Positions 19,070 through 28,055 of a stretch of 64,000 nucleotides of DNA are shown here, one piece after another. Both the position numbers and the translations under genes were made by a program. Numbering within the stretch: position 1 is the first letter of the stretch; every line of letters begins with the position of its first letter. Source of the DNA: Nocardia xishanensis NBRC 101358 (lineage in GTDB: Bacteria; Actinomycetota; Actinomycetes; Mycobacteriales; Mycobacteriaceae); contig NZ_BDCF01000012.1 of NCBI RefSeq assembly GCF_001613365.1, forward strand, positions 1 to 64,000, read 5' to 3'. The notes under the pieces were generated by a model. That model saw only the letters and a list, made by a program, of their open reading frames with translations, did no database searches and was not told the DNA's origin.

Positions 19070-20416
19070 TCACTCGTCTGCCGGTCCCGGCGTCATCGGA
19101 TCATCGATATCGGTGCTGCTTCTGCGCCAGCCGGTACCGAACAAGGTGAAACCGGTGCCGCTCAGCATTCGCTCGTCGAGCAGGTTTCGGGTGTCCACGA
19201 TCACGGCGCGGTCGACGTCGGTCGCGAGCCTCGCCCAATCGAGCGAACGGAACTCGGGCCACTCGGTGAGGATCACGATCGCGTCGGCGTTCTTCGCCAC
19301 CGCGTAGGGGTCGTCCACCACCCGGATGCCGTCGAGCCCGGGGGCGGCCGACGCTGGGACGCACGGGTCGTAGGCGGCTACCGTGGCGTCGTGGTGGGAC
19401 AGCTGCCGTGCCACGGCGACGGCGGGAGAGTCGCGCAGATCCCCGGTCCCGGCCTTGAACGCGAGGCCGAGCACGCCGATCCTGGCGCCCGCCAGCGAGC
19501 CGTCGACCGTGCCGGTGACGGCGCGGCGGATCTTGCGCATCACCATCGCGTGCTGACGGTCGTTGGCTCGCAGCGCGTCACGGACCAGCGCGAAGTCCAC
19601 GCCCGCCGCCTCAGCGGCCCGCAAGAGCGCGCGAGTGTCCTTGGGCAGGCACGAGCCGCCCCAGCCAGGGCCGGGCGCGAGGAAGGCGGGACCGATCCGA
19701 TCGTCCATGCCCATCGCCTCGGTGACCTCGGTGATATCGGCGCCGACCCGTTCGCACAGTTCGGACAGGGTGTTCACGAACGAGAGCTTGACCGCGAGAA
19801 ACGCGTTGCTGGCGTACTTGGCCAGCTCGGCGCTGGCCGTGTCCGACCGCAGCACCGGCGCGCCTGTTCCCTCGTACAGAGCCACGACACGGTCGGCCGA
19901 TTCCCGATGCCGCTCGGCCGCCCCGACCACGACGCGGTCCGGGTGCAGGAAGTCGTGCACCGCGTGACCCTCACGGAGGAATTCGGGGTTGCTCACGACT
20001 GCTTCGAGCCCGGACAGCGCCGGAATCCGCGCCGCCGTCCCCACCGGGACCGTCGACTTGGTGACGAGCACGCAATCCGGCGGCAGGACAGCGGACAACG
20101 TCTCGACCGCGTCCCGGAAGACGCCCAGGTCGGCCCTGCCATCGGCGGCCATCGGCGTCGGCAGGCACAGCAGGACCATTTCGCATTCGCGCAGCGCCTC
20201 CGGGTCGGAGGTGAAGGCGAGCCGGTTCTCCGCGAGCCCTTCCCCGACCAGTTCGGGCAAGCCCGGCTCGACGATCGCGACCTCACCCGCGCGCAGCGCC
20301 GCTACCTTGCGTTCGTCGCTCTCGACACAGACCACATGATGTCCCAGGTGCGCCAGGCAAGCGGCACTCGTCAACCCAACGTATCCGGCGCCGACCACCC
20401 CCACGCGGCTACCCAT
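19070..20416 (-). CDS. UDP-glucose 6-dehydrogenase family protein
   Basis: Oxidises UDP-glucose twice with NAD+ to UDP-glucuronate (or a related UDP-sugar). 448 residues from ATG 20416. Rossmann motif GVVGAGYVGL at 6-15; catalytic Cys256 in GPGWGGSCLPKD; Lys210 in NAFLAVKLSF. The C-terminal UDP-binding domain has GLAFKAGTGDLRDSPA. The start overlaps the stop of the GT9 gene by 8 bases, making this the last gene of a six-gene minus-strand run. The epimerase-like gene four places upstream is of UDP-glucuronate decarboxylase type, which would use this enzyme's product to make UDP-xylose. Confidence 0.92.
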   Translation of the reverse strand: MGSRVGVVGAGYVGLTSAACLAHLGHHVVCVESDERKVAALRAGEVAIVEPGLPELVGEGLAENRLAFTSDPEALRECEMVLLCLPTPMAADGRADLGVFRDAVETLSAVLPPDCVLVTKSTVPVGTAARIPALSGLEAVVSNPEFLREGHAVHDFLHPDRVVVGAAERHRESADRVVALYEGTGAPVLRSDTASAELAKYASNAFLAVKLSFVNTLSELCERVGADITEVTEAMGMDDRIGPAFLAPGPGWGGSCLPKDTRALLRAAEAAGVDFALVRDALRANDRQHAMVMRKIRRAVTGTVDGSLAGARIGVLGLAFKAGTGDLRDSPAVAVARQLSHHDATVAAYDPCVPASAAPGLDGIRVVDDPYAVAKNADAIVILTEWPEFRSLDWARLATDVDRAVIVDTRNLLDERMLSGTGFTLFGTGWRRSSTDIDDPMTPGPADE

Positions 20417-21356
20417 GTCGCACCCTCTCGTCGAGCAATCCGGCCGCGGCCGACAGCACCTGTTCGGGCCGCAGCGTGAGCAGTCCGGGATCCGGACGAT
20501 CGGCATGCGGATCGCCGATGTCCCCCGACCACAGCGCCACGTGGTGTCTCGCGGTGGCGGGCGGCCCCCACCGGTGCGGCGGCGTCGGACCGAACAGCAG
20601 GACCGACGGTGTGCCGAAGGCGGTGGCCAAGTGCCCTACGCCGGTGTCGCCGCAGACGACCAGTTCCGCGGCGGCCACCATTGCGGCGAGTTGCGCCAGA
20701 TCGGTGCGTCCCGCGTACACCGACGACGGCGGCAGGCCGGCTTCCTCGGCGACCGCAGTCGCCAAACCGATTTCGCCGCGCGTGCCGGTGATCACCACTC
20801 GGTGGCCGTCTGCGCCGAGTTCTCGGGCCACCCGGGCGAACCGTTCGGATGGCCAGCGGCGTGCTGGATAGGCCGCGCCAGGATGGATCACGACCACGTT
20901 CCGCTCGGCGGCGGGCTCCGGCGGCGCGGGCAACAGCAGCGCGGTTCGATCGGCGTCGATCCCGCCCCACTCCAGCAGGCGGCACCAGCGATCCACCTCG
21001 TGCATGTCGTCGCGCCATTCGAGGCCGGGCAGATCGGCGAAATCCGGGTGACGATGAGTCAGCAGTGTCTCCGGGCGGGTCGCCAGGAGATCGCGGATGC
21101 TTTCCGGCCCGCTGCCGTGCACATTGACAGCGAGCCTCGGCGGCGCGGACTGCCATCGCAGCGCACCCAGCCCCGCGGTGGGCAGCAGTTCGTCGACGGC
21201 ATCGATGAGGTCGACCAAGGGGCGCAGCGCTTCCGGCGCGGCGAGTACGACGCGGTGTTCCTGGTAGGCGTTTCGCAGGCCGCGTAAGGCGGGCACGATG
21301 GTCAGCAAGTCGCCGAGGCCGAGCGCGCGGAGCACGAGGATCGCTGCCGCGGTCAC
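20409..21356 (-). CDS. GT9-family glycosyltransferase (heptosyltransferase-like)
   Basis: 315-residue GT-B glycosyltransferase of family GT9, the ADP-heptose:LPS heptosyltransferase family. The N-terminal strand reads AILVLRALGLGDLLTIVPAL; the donor-binding half contains VVIHPGAAYPARRWPSERFA and ELVVCGDTGVGHLATAFGTP, the GT9 hallmark. The GTG at 21356 overlaps the stop of the upstream fusion gene (GTGA), and no separate ribosome site is seen. GT9 proteins occur in actinobacterial carbohydrate clusters that lack LPS. The donor may be a heptose or a hexose nucleotide; no heptose-making isomerase or kinase gene is in this window. Confidence 0.88.
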   Translation of the reverse strand: MTAAAILVLRALGLGDLLTIVPALRGLRNAYQEHRVVLAAPEALRPLVDLIDAVDELLPTAGLGALRWQSAPPRLAVNVHGSGPESIRDLLATRPETLLTHRHPDFADLPGLEWRDDMHEVDRWCRLLEWGGIDADRTALLLPAPPEPAAERNVVVIHPGAAYPARRWPSERFARVARELGADGHRVVITGTRGEIGLATAVAEEAGLPPSSVYAGRTDLAQLAAMVAAAELVVCGDTGVGHLATAFGTPSVLLFGPTPPHRWGPPATARHHVALWSGDIGDPHADRPDPGLLTLRPEQVLSAAAGLLDERVRHG

Positions 21357-22852
21357 GGAGGACCCGCCATCGCCAGCCGTACCGCTTCGGTCAGGTCGCG
21401 CGCCACGATCGCTTCGCGCCGCGCGTAGTCGACCTCTTCGGCGCGGGTCCTCGCCGTCGGCACCAGAATCGCGCGGGCGCCCGCGGACATCGCGGCCGTG
21501 ACATCGGCGCCGGTGTCGCCGATGAGGACACACCTGCCGACATCGACGCCCAGGACGGCCGCGGCGCGACGAACCATCCCCGGCTCGGGTTTGCGGCACG
21601 CGCAGCCATCGCCTTCGCGGTGCACACAGACCTGCCAGGTCGCGAACGGTCCGAGCAACTCCTCGACCCGAGTGTTCACCGCGACGAGCTGTCCCGGACT
21701 GATCACCCCTCGCGCGATACCGGACTGGTTGCTCACGATGCCGAGCTGGAGACCGGCCGCACGGGCCATGCGTAGCGCCTCGGTGGCCCCCGGCACCGGT
21801 CGCACCTCAGTGGGGTCGGCGAGGTAGGGGACATCGACGATGAGCGTGTCGTCCCGGTCGAACAACAACGCCAGCGGCGAAGTGTGCGTCGCGTGCCGAT
21901 GACGTAGCTCGCCGCGCAGGCGATGCCAGCACGCGGCGGGCGGAATCAGCGCGCTGGTCGACAGCATCCGGCCGATCTCGCCGGGCGTACGCGGTCCGGG
22001 CGCGATCCGGCGCGCGGCGAATACGCCGGTCAGCGTCGCCCAGACCGCCGCGGACGCGAGGGCTTGGCGCTTGCGACCGGCCGCGCCGAGCGCGACGGCC
22101 AGCGCGCCCGCGACCGTGGTGAGCGCGTGGCGTGGCAGCAGACCCGCGTCTTCGCCGATGCGCTGACGCCACCGAGGACCGTACTTTCGCCGCAGCAACG
22201 CGTTGTCGGCGTTCCCGCGTTGCGCTCGGAGGCTGGCCATCGGCCCCGACTCGTGGACCGGGTGGCGGGTGAGCCGTTGTCCGGTCGCGATGACGTAACC
22301 GGCGAGGCAGACGCGCAGCGCCAGATCCGCGTCCTCGCGAAATGCCCTGGGGAATCGTTCGTCGAAGCCGCCGACCTCGGCCAGTACGGACCGGCGATAG
22401 GCCATGTCCGCCGTGATCCACCGGGCGTTGGCCAGTCGAGCGGTTCCGCGTTCCTCGTCGGTCGGGCGGCGGTCCTCCGGTAGCGGAACCTCGATACGGG
22501 CTACGGAAGCCGCCGTCCGCTCGTCGAGGCCGCGCAGATCGCCGGCCAAGCGGGCGGGCCAATCCGGCGCGGTGAGCACATCGTCGTCGAGGAAGGCGAT
22601 CCACTCGCCCGACGCGTGCCGCCAACCCGCGTTCCGCGCCGCGGCGGGTCCGCGGCCACCCGAGCGGATGACCCGCAGCGGCAGTTCCAGATCGGGCAAC
22701 GGTAGATCCGCACCGCCGCGCCGATCGTCCACCACGACGATTTCCCGTGGCTCGGGACCCACCGCGGCGGCCAGCGACTCGACGAGGGATCGAAGGCTTT
22801 CCCGGCCGACGGTCGGAATGACCACGCTGTAGTCCACGGCGGGGCCGTTCAT
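21353..22852 (-). CDS. GT2 glycosyltransferase fused to HAD-IIIA (GmhB-like) phosphatase
   Basis: 499-residue two-domain protein. Residues ~5-260 are a GT-A family 2 transferase with DYSVVIPTVGRESLRSLVE, a DDD metal motif (FLDDDVL, ~88-94) and a later acidic FREDADLALR. Residues ~325-499 are a HAD phosphatase similar to D-glycero-D-manno-heptose-1,7-bisphosphate 7-phosphatase. It has nucleophile Asp332/Asp334 in LLFDRDDTL, IVSNQSGIARG, and a zinc-loop pattern C-x-H then C-x-C (Cys409, His411, Cys417, Cys419) before RKPEPGM, then LIGDTGAD. The ATG at 22852 overlaps the carbamoyltransferase stop (ATGA). A single protein would dephosphorylate a sugar intermediate and transfer a sugar. The substrate is inferred from domain similarity only. 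Confidence 0.88.
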   Translation of the reverse strand: MNGPAVDYSVVIPTVGRESLRSLVESLAAAVGPEPREIVVVDDRRGGADLPLPDLELPLRVIRSGGRGPAAARNAGWRHASGEWIAFLDDDVLTAPDWPARLAGDLRGLDERTAASVARIEVPLPEDRRPTDEERGTARLANARWITADMAYRRSVLAEVGGFDERFPRAFREDADLALRVCLAGYVIATGQRLTRHPVHESGPMASLRAQRGNADNALLRRKYGPRWRQRIGEDAGLLPRHALTTVAGALAVALGAAGRKRQALASAAVWATLTGVFAARRIAPGPRTPGEIGRMLSTSALIPPAACWHRLRGELRHRHATHTSPLALLFDRDDTLIVDVPYLADPTEVRPVPGATEALRMARAAGLQLGIVSNQSGIARGVISPGQLVAVNTRVEELLGPFATWQVCVHREGDGCACRKPEPGMVRRAAAVLGVDVGRCVLIGDTGADVTAAMSAGARAILVPTARTRAEEVDYARREAIVARDLTEAVRLAMAGPP

Positions 22853-24471
22853 GCGCGGCGGACCAGAAACGGGCCGATGGCCAGCAGATCGATCGGTGCC
22901 GAACCGAAGCACTCGAGGGCGTCGCGCGGCGAATCGACCATCGGCCTGCCCGCGGTGTTCAGGCTCGTGTTGACCACGACCGGCAGACCCGTGCGCCGGT
23001 CGAACTCCGCCAGCATCCTCGCCACGAGCGGGTTGTCCGCGGGATCGACGGTCTGCACCCGCGCGGTGCCGTCGACATGCGTCACGGCGGGGATTCGCGC
23101 GCGCCAGTCGGGAGCGACATCGTGCACGAACAGCATGTACGGGCTCGGCAACGGTCCGCGGCCGAAGATTTCGGACGCCCGCTCGGCGAGCACCATCGGC
23201 GCGAGCGGCCGGAACTGTTCACGCCCTTTCACGTCGTTGAGGCGTTCGAGATTCGCGGCCCGGCCGGGATGCGCGAGCAGCGAACGATGCCCGAGCGCGC
23301 GCGGGCCGAACTCGGCGCGGCCCTGGAACCAGGCCACCACCTCGTCCTCGGCGAGCGCCTGCGCCACGGCGGCCGCGACGTCGTCGGACCTCGTGTATCG
23401 GACCTTCGCCGTGCGCAGAACGCTTTCCAGCTCCGGGTCCGTCCACTCGCGACCGAGGCCTGCGGCCCGCATGGGGGCGGCACGCTCACCGAACTCGGCC
23501 GCCAATTGCAGCGCGGCGCCGAGCGCGGTCCCCGCGTCACCGGCGGCGGGCTGCACCCAGATCCGTTCGTAGCGGCCTTCGGCGTGCAGCCGGGTGTTGG
23601 CCACGCAGTTGAGCGCGATGCCGCCGGCCAGGGTGAGGTCGCGCTGACCGGTCTGACGGTGCAGCCATGAGGTCAGCTCCAGCAGCACGTCTTCGAGTCG
23701 TCGTTGCACGCTCGCCGCGAGGTCGGCATGGTCGCGACCGAGTTCACCGCCGGTCGCGGCGGGTGCGAAACGCTCCCAGTCCACCGGTTCGGTGCGGAAA
23801 CAGCCGTCGTCGGTGGAGTACACGAGTTCCCGGAACCGGTCGAGGAACCTCGGGGATCCGTAGGACGCGAGTGCCATCACCTTGTATTCGTCGCTCGAGC
23901 GGGCGAATCCGAGGTGTTCGGTGAGGTTTTCGTACAGCAGCCCGAGCGAGTGCGGCAGCCGCTGGGCCGCCAGCTCGACGAACTTGCCGTCGCGGTATTC
24001 GCCCGCGAGATAGGACTGGCTCTCGCCGCGTCCATCGGCCACCAGGACCGCGGAGTCACCGCACGGGGCCGCGAGCGCCGCCGACGCGGCATGCGCCAGG
24101 TGATGTCGCACGAAGCGGACGATCGTGGGATCGAGGCCGGGCAACGCGGCCGCGAGGAACGCGGGCGCCCTGCGCGCGTAGTCCGTTCGGGTCGCTTCGC
24201 TTCCAGGGTCGAGGCCGTCGAGCGAATGGTCGACCAGCCGCGGGTCGTAGGAGTAACCCACCGCGTCGAGCTGATCGGGACGCAATCCCGCTTTGCGCAG
24301 GCACCAGGCGGCCGCGTGCTCGGGCAGCTCCCAGGCGGAGAACGGCACCGGCCGCTTGCCGTGTTTGCGACGGGTGAACCGCTCTTCCTCTGCGGCCGCG
24401 ACGATTTCGCCGTCGACGATCAAGGCAGCGGCAGGATCGTGGAAGATCGCGTTGATTCCCAGAATGCGCAC
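22849..24471 (-). CDS. carbamoyltransferase (NodU/TobZ/CmcH family)
   Basis: 540-residue O-carbamoyltransferase, which makes carbamoyl-AMP from carbamoyl phosphate and ATP, then moves the carbamoyl group onto a hydroxyl. The N-terminal Kae1-like domain starts VRILGINAIFHDPAAALI, with metal/ATP residues in FVRHHLAHAAS (His123, His124, His127) and VADGRGES (Asp146). The C-terminal YrdC-like domain has GRAEFGPRALGHRSLLA, the family signature. Start is GTG at 24471, 98 bases after the epimerase-like gene. The family decorates antibiotics and Nod factors; here the neighbours suggest a sugar hydroxyl on a glycan as acceptor. Confidence 0.93.
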   Translation of the reverse strand: MRILGINAIFHDPAAALIVDGEIVAAAEEERFTRRKHGKRPVPFSAWELPEHAAAWCLRKAGLRPDQLDAVGYSYDPRLVDHSLDGLDPGSEATRTDYARRAPAFLAAALPGLDPTIVRFVRHHLAHAASAALAAPCGDSAVLVADGRGESQSYLAGEYRDGKFVELAAQRLPHSLGLLYENLTEHLGFARSSDEYKVMALASYGSPRFLDRFRELVYSTDDGCFRTEPVDWERFAPAATGGELGRDHADLAASVQRRLEDVLLELTSWLHRQTGQRDLTLAGGIALNCVANTRLHAEGRYERIWVQPAAGDAGTALGAALQLAAEFGERAAPMRAAGLGREWTDPELESVLRTAKVRYTRSDDVAAAVAQALAEDEVVAWFQGRAEFGPRALGHRSLLAHPGRAANLERLNDVKGREQFRPLAPMVLAERASEIFGRGPLPSPYMLFVHDVAPDWRARIPAVTHVDGTARVQTVDPADNPLVARMLAEFDRRTGLPVVVNTSLNTAGRPMVDSPRDALECFGSAPIDLLAIGPFLVRRA

Positions 24472-24569
24472 GGGCCCGCCTTTCTGTTCGAGACGCGGCG
24501 ACCTGTCGGCCTGCCCGCTGACATATGGGGGCGCTACCCGTCGAAGTCACCACTAAACCGGCGCGCCGA

Positions 24570-25535
24570 TCAGCGGCGCGCCTCGTCGGCCGACACGGCC
24601 GCGCGCCCGGCGAACCAGTCGATCGTGCGGCGCAGGCCATCCGCCCTGCTGATCACCGGCCGCCAGCCGAGTTCGCGGCGGGCCAGCGAGATGTCCGGGC
24701 AGCGCCGCTTCGGATCGTCGATCGCGCCGTCGACATACCGCACGGTGGACCGGCTTCCGGTCGCCTCCCGAATCTCCTCCGCGAGACGACGGACGGAGAC
24801 TTCCTCCGGATTGCCGATGTTGACCGGTCCGGGATGGCCGGTGAACGCCAGCGCGAGCAGCCCGCGCACGGTGTCCTCGACGTAGCAGAGCGAGCGGGTC
24901 TGCTGGCCGGTTCCTGCGATGGTGAGTGGTGCGTCCGACAACGCCTGCGCGATGAAGGTGGGCACCATCCGGCCGTCGTCGGTGCGCATCCATGGACCGT
25001 AGGTGTTGAAGATCCTGGCGATTCCGGTGTTCACGCCGCGCTCCCGGCCGAACGCCATGGTCAACGCCTCGGCGTACCGTTTCGCCTCGTCGTAGACACT
25101 GCGCGGACCGACCGGATTGACGTGCCCCCAGTAATTCTCGGGCTGCGGGTGGACGACCGGGTCGCCGTAGACCTCGCTCGTCGACGCGAGCACGAATCGC
25201 GCTCGATTCCGCTCGGCCATCTCCAGGGCGTTGGCGGTGCCGAGCGAACCGGCTCGGAGCGTCTCGATCGGCAGCCGCAGATAGTCCGGAGGCGATGCGG
25301 CGGACGCGAGGTGGAAGACCACGTCGAAGGAACCTAGCGCGGGCAACGGCTCGGTGACGTCGTGCCGCACGAGATCGAAGCCGGCTCGGTCGAGCAGCCG
25401 GGCGACCGTGTCCAGTGTGGACGTCGCGAAGTTGTCGAGCGCGACCACCGAGGTGCCCGCGTCGAGCAACTGCTCGCACAGATGCGACCCGACGAACCCG
25501 CAACCGCCGGTGACCAACGCGCGTTCCGCCGTCAT
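24570..25535 (-). CDS. NAD-dependent epimerase/dehydratase, UDP-glucuronate decarboxylase-like
   Basis: 321-residue extended SDR acting on nucleotide sugars. The cofactor motif is TGGCGFVG (9-16), the catalytic Tyr148/Lys152 lie in SVYDEAKRYAE, and HLASAASPPDY resembles the HLACPASPxxY stretch of UDP-xylose synthases. YDEAKR, rather than the YxxSK of dehydratases, also points to UXS. It would decarboxylate UDP-glucuronate, made by the dehydrogenase at 19070-20416, to UDP-xylose. dTDP-glucose 4,6-dehydratase-like activity is a less likely alternative. The ATG at 25535 overlaps the stop of the upstream GT gene (ATGA). Confidence 0.85.
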   Translation of the reverse strand: MTAERALVTGGCGFVGSHLCEQLLDAGTSVVALDNFATSTLDTVARLLDRAGFDLVRHDVTEPLPALGSFDVVFHLASAASPPDYLRLPIETLRAGSLGTANALEMAERNRARFVLASTSEVYGDPVVHPQPENYWGHVNPVGPRSVYDEAKRYAEALTMAFGRERGVNTGIARIFNTYGPWMRTDDGRMVPTFIAQALSDAPLTIAGTGQQTRSLCYVEDTVRGLLALAFTGHPGPVNIGNPEEVSVRRLAEEIREATGSRSTVRYVDGAIDDPKRRCPDISLARRELGWRPVISRADGLRRTIDWFAGRAAVSADEARR

Positions 25536-26509
25536 CGGATGACCTCGGCGAGCAGGGAATTCCACCGGCGCAGAAAAGCGTCGAGGCCGTAATGCTCCAG
25601 CGCGAACTGCCGTCCGGCCTTGCCCGCGAGCTCCGCCAAGTCGGGTTCGTGCAGGAATTCGCGGAACTTCGCGGTGAGCCGGGCGACGTCGGAGGACAGG
25701 ACGCCCGCTTCCGGCGGCACCGCGCTGACGGCCTCGGTCGTGGCCAGCGCCACCACCGGCATGGCCAGGTGCATGGCTTCGAGGAGAGACAATCCGAGCG
25801 AGGTCCAGCGCGCGGTGTGCAGATAGACCCTCCGCTGCGCCATTTCGCGATGCAATGCCCGCTGTTCGAAGTCGCCGATGCCGCGAATCGGATGTCCGGT
25901 GGGTCTGTCCGCGGTGAAGTCGACGGCTCCGATGCCGTACAGATCGATGGGCCCCGCCATCGCGAAGTCGGGCAGCAGATCACTTCCGGTGATCCTTCCG
26001 CGCCGCTCCGGTTCGTTGATCAGCGCCACGCCATGCGGCACTTCGCCGGTGTACAGCGCGCCGGGGTCGACGATGCCGTGCGGCACGACGCTGGTGGGCG
26101 CGATTCCGTTGTCCCACATGAGGTGGTTGAAATGGGTGACGTGCACGATCGGGATGTCGGCGCGATCCGCCAGCGGGTGCCTGGTGGTGGCCGCGCTGGG
26201 ACGCGGCGTGTTGTGCTCGACATAGATCGCCGGAATCTCGCGGCCTGGATCACGACCCAGCCAACGCCGGGTGAGATCGATTTCCTCCGGGCGTTGCAGC
26301 ACCACAACATCGGGCTCGGTGTCGCGCAGTTCCCCCGCGGGCACGTCTTCGGCGGACGGCCACTCGCGGCCGCACCGCCCTCGGCCCCAGGGCCCGCCGC
26401 CGTCCACCACGGGGACCAGGTAGTGGTGGGGTCCTCGGACGAACGAAGTCGTCCAGGAACCGTGCACGTGCCAGAGCAGTACGTTCAGCCGTCCGATCGT
26501 CTCGGCCAT
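25532..26509 (-). CDS. GT4-like glycosyltransferase
   Basis: 325-residue GT-B type glycosyltransferase, first gene of the six-gene minus-strand run. The N-terminus LNVLLWHVHGSWTTSFVRG is a Rossmann start, and the C-terminal half holds SLGLSLLEAMHLAMPVVALATTE, the GT4 donor-binding E-x7-E region. The central VVLQRPEEID and IYVEHNTPRP resemble mannosyl- or glucosyl-transferases. I chose ATG 26509; the frame stays open to 27181, but that part is antisense to the divergent aldehyde dehydrogenase gene and has no homologous look. Donor and acceptor unknown. A 141-base divergent region separates it from the dehydrogenase. Confidence 0.85.
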   Translation of the reverse strand: MAETIGRLNVLLWHVHGSWTTSFVRGPHHYLVPVVDGGGPWGRGRCGREWPSAEDVPAGELRDTEPDVVVLQRPEEIDLTRRWLGRDPGREIPAIYVEHNTPRPSAATTRHPLADRADIPIVHVTHFNHLMWDNGIAPTSVVPHGIVDPGALYTGEVPHGVALINEPERRGRITGSDLLPDFAMAGPIDLYGIGAVDFTADRPTGHPIRGIGDFEQRALHREMAQRRVYLHTARWTSLGLSLLEAMHLAMPVVALATTEAVSAVPPEAGVLSSDVARLTAKFREFLHEPDLAELAGKAGRQFALEHYGLDAFLRRWNSLLAEVIR

Positions 26510-26650
26510 GTCGATAGCTCTTGCCTCTTGCCGCCGGATCAAACCTGCGTCGCGCTTCGCCGGGCCCGGCTCCGGCCATGTCCCGCGGCAACACCGGCGC
26601 GGCGTCCTCGACGGCGGTTTGAACCGGGGGCGCCAGGAAATGCCGGCGAT
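26510..26650. promoter_or_regulatory. divergent promoter region of the glycan cluster
   Basis: The 141 bases between the GT4-like and aldehyde dehydrogenase starts must hold both promoters, since both flanking runs begin here. No clear operator palindrome or consensus boxes were recognised. Confidence 0.45.
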
Positions 26651-28042
26651 ATGAGCGGACCGAACGCAGTCACGTTCCTTACCGGCAATGCGTCCACCGA
26701 GACGATCGAGATACTCGATCCCACCACCGGCGCCACCGTCGGCAAAGTGCCGATGACCGGTGTCGCCGAGATCGATGCGCAGATCGAGCTGGCCACTCGT
26801 GTTCAGCCCATGTGGGCGCGCACCCCGGCGGCCGAGCGGGCCGCGGCGCTTCGAGCTTGCGCCGCCGCGCTGCGCGCGCATGCCGACGAACTCGCCGAGC
26901 TCAACCACGTCGAGACCGGACGCCCGCGACCCGAGGGCAAGGAGGGAGTGCTGGCCGGAGCCGCGACATTGGAGCAATACGCCGAACTGGGACCGGTGCA
27001 CCGGGGAAAGAGCCTCCAGGGCGACTTCGAGGCGACCGACCTGATGGTGTGGGAACCGCGCGGCGTCGTCGTCGCCCTGACGCCGTGGAACGATCCCGTC
27101 GCGGTGTCCTGCGGTTTGCTCGGCGCCGCGCTGGTCACCGGAAACACGGTGGTGCACAAGCCGAGTGAGCGCGCACCCCATACCGGCGGCCTGCTCGGCG
27201 ACCTACTCGCCCCTGCGCTGCCCGAGGGCGTCCTGCAGACCGTGCAGGGCGATGGGAGGGTCGGCGCACTGCTCGCCGCGCGCCACGACATCGACGTCAT
27301 CGCGCACGTCGGCAGCACGGCCACGGGACGGTCGATCGCGAAGAGCGCCGCCTGCACCGGGGCCAAGGCCCTGCTGGAGAACGGCGGCAACGACCCACTC
27401 GTCGTCGACGCCGGGGTGGATCCGGTGTGGGCCGCGGGACAGGCCGCGCTCGGCGCGTTCGCGAACTCCGGTCAGATCTGCGTGGCAGTGGAGCGGATCT
27501 TCGTGCACGTCGATGTCGCGGAGGCGTTCTTGGCGGCGTTGGTCGCCGAAGCCGAGTCCAGGAAGCCGGCGCCGCTGGTCGACCGGCGCCATCGCGACCG
27601 GGTCCACGCCCACGTGCGCGACGCGGTGGACCACGGGGCCGAACTGGTGACGGGCGGTGTGGTGCCGGACGGCGCCGGTGCGCACTATCCGGCCACCGTA
27701 CTGACGCACTGCGATTCGACCATGCGGATCATGCGCGAAGAGACCTTCGGTCCTGTCGCGCCGGTCCGGGTGGTGGATACGTTCGAGCAGGGCATCGCGG
27801 AGGCCGCGAACGACGATTACGGTCTCGCGGCGACCGTGCTGACTCCGTCGCTGGCCAATGCCCAGCACGCCTGGCGGGAACTGCCGGTCGGCACGGTGAA
27901 GATCAACGCGGTGTTCGGTGGAGCGCCCGGTGGTGCGGCGCATCCACATCGGGCCAGCGGAACCGGTTTCGGTTACGGACCCGAATTGCTGGACGAGATG
28001 ACCCAGACGAAGGTAGTGCACCTGCGTCCGGCGCCCGAGTAG
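26651..28042 (+). CDS. aldehyde dehydrogenase family protein
   Basis: 463-residue NAD(P)-dependent aldehyde dehydrogenase. Active-site elements are Asn147 in LTPWNDP (oxyanion), Glu243 in LLENGGNDP (general base; ENGG in place of the common ELGG) and Cys277 in ANSGQICVAVE (thiohemiacetal). The late EETFGPVAPV motif is present. The ATG at 26651 fits the normal ALDH N-terminus; the frame opens to 25592, but that is antisense to the glycosyltransferase gene. It faces the glycan operon and is followed 13 bases later by a GT2 gene. It may oxidise a sugar-derived aldehyde or be unrelated to the glycan. Confidence 0.92.
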   Translation: MSGPNAVTFLTGNASTETIEILDPTTGATVGKVPMTGVAEIDAQIELATRVQPMWARTPAAERAAALRACAAALRAHADELAELNHVETGRPRPEGKEGVLAGAATLEQYAELGPVHRGKSLQGDFEATDLMVWEPRGVVVALTPWNDPVAVSCGLLGAALVTGNTVVHKPSERAPHTGGLLGDLLAPALPEGVLQTVQGDGRVGALLAARHDIDVIAHVGSTATGRSIAKSAACTGAKALLENGGNDPLVVDAGVDPVWAAGQAALGAFANSGQICVAVERIFVHVDVAEAFLAALVAEAESRKPAPLVDRRHRDRVHAHVRDAVDHGAELVTGGVVPDGAGAHYPATVLTHCDSTMRIMREETFGPVAPVRVVDTFEQGIAEAANDDYGLAATVLTPSLANAQHAWRELPVGTVKINAVFGGAPGGAAHPHRASGTGFGYGPELLDEMTQTKVVHLRPAPE

Positions 28043-28055
28043 GTCGCCGCACCCG

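Noticed and set aside
18862..19149. Small plus-strand frame between iscS and the UDP-glucose dehydrogenase gene
   Set aside because: No ribosome site or recognisable domain; it overlaps the iscS start and the end of the dehydrogenase gene.
25592..26650. N-terminal extension of the aldehyde dehydrogenase frame
   Set aside because: This part is antisense to the GT4-like gene, and the normal ALDH N-terminus begins at 26651.
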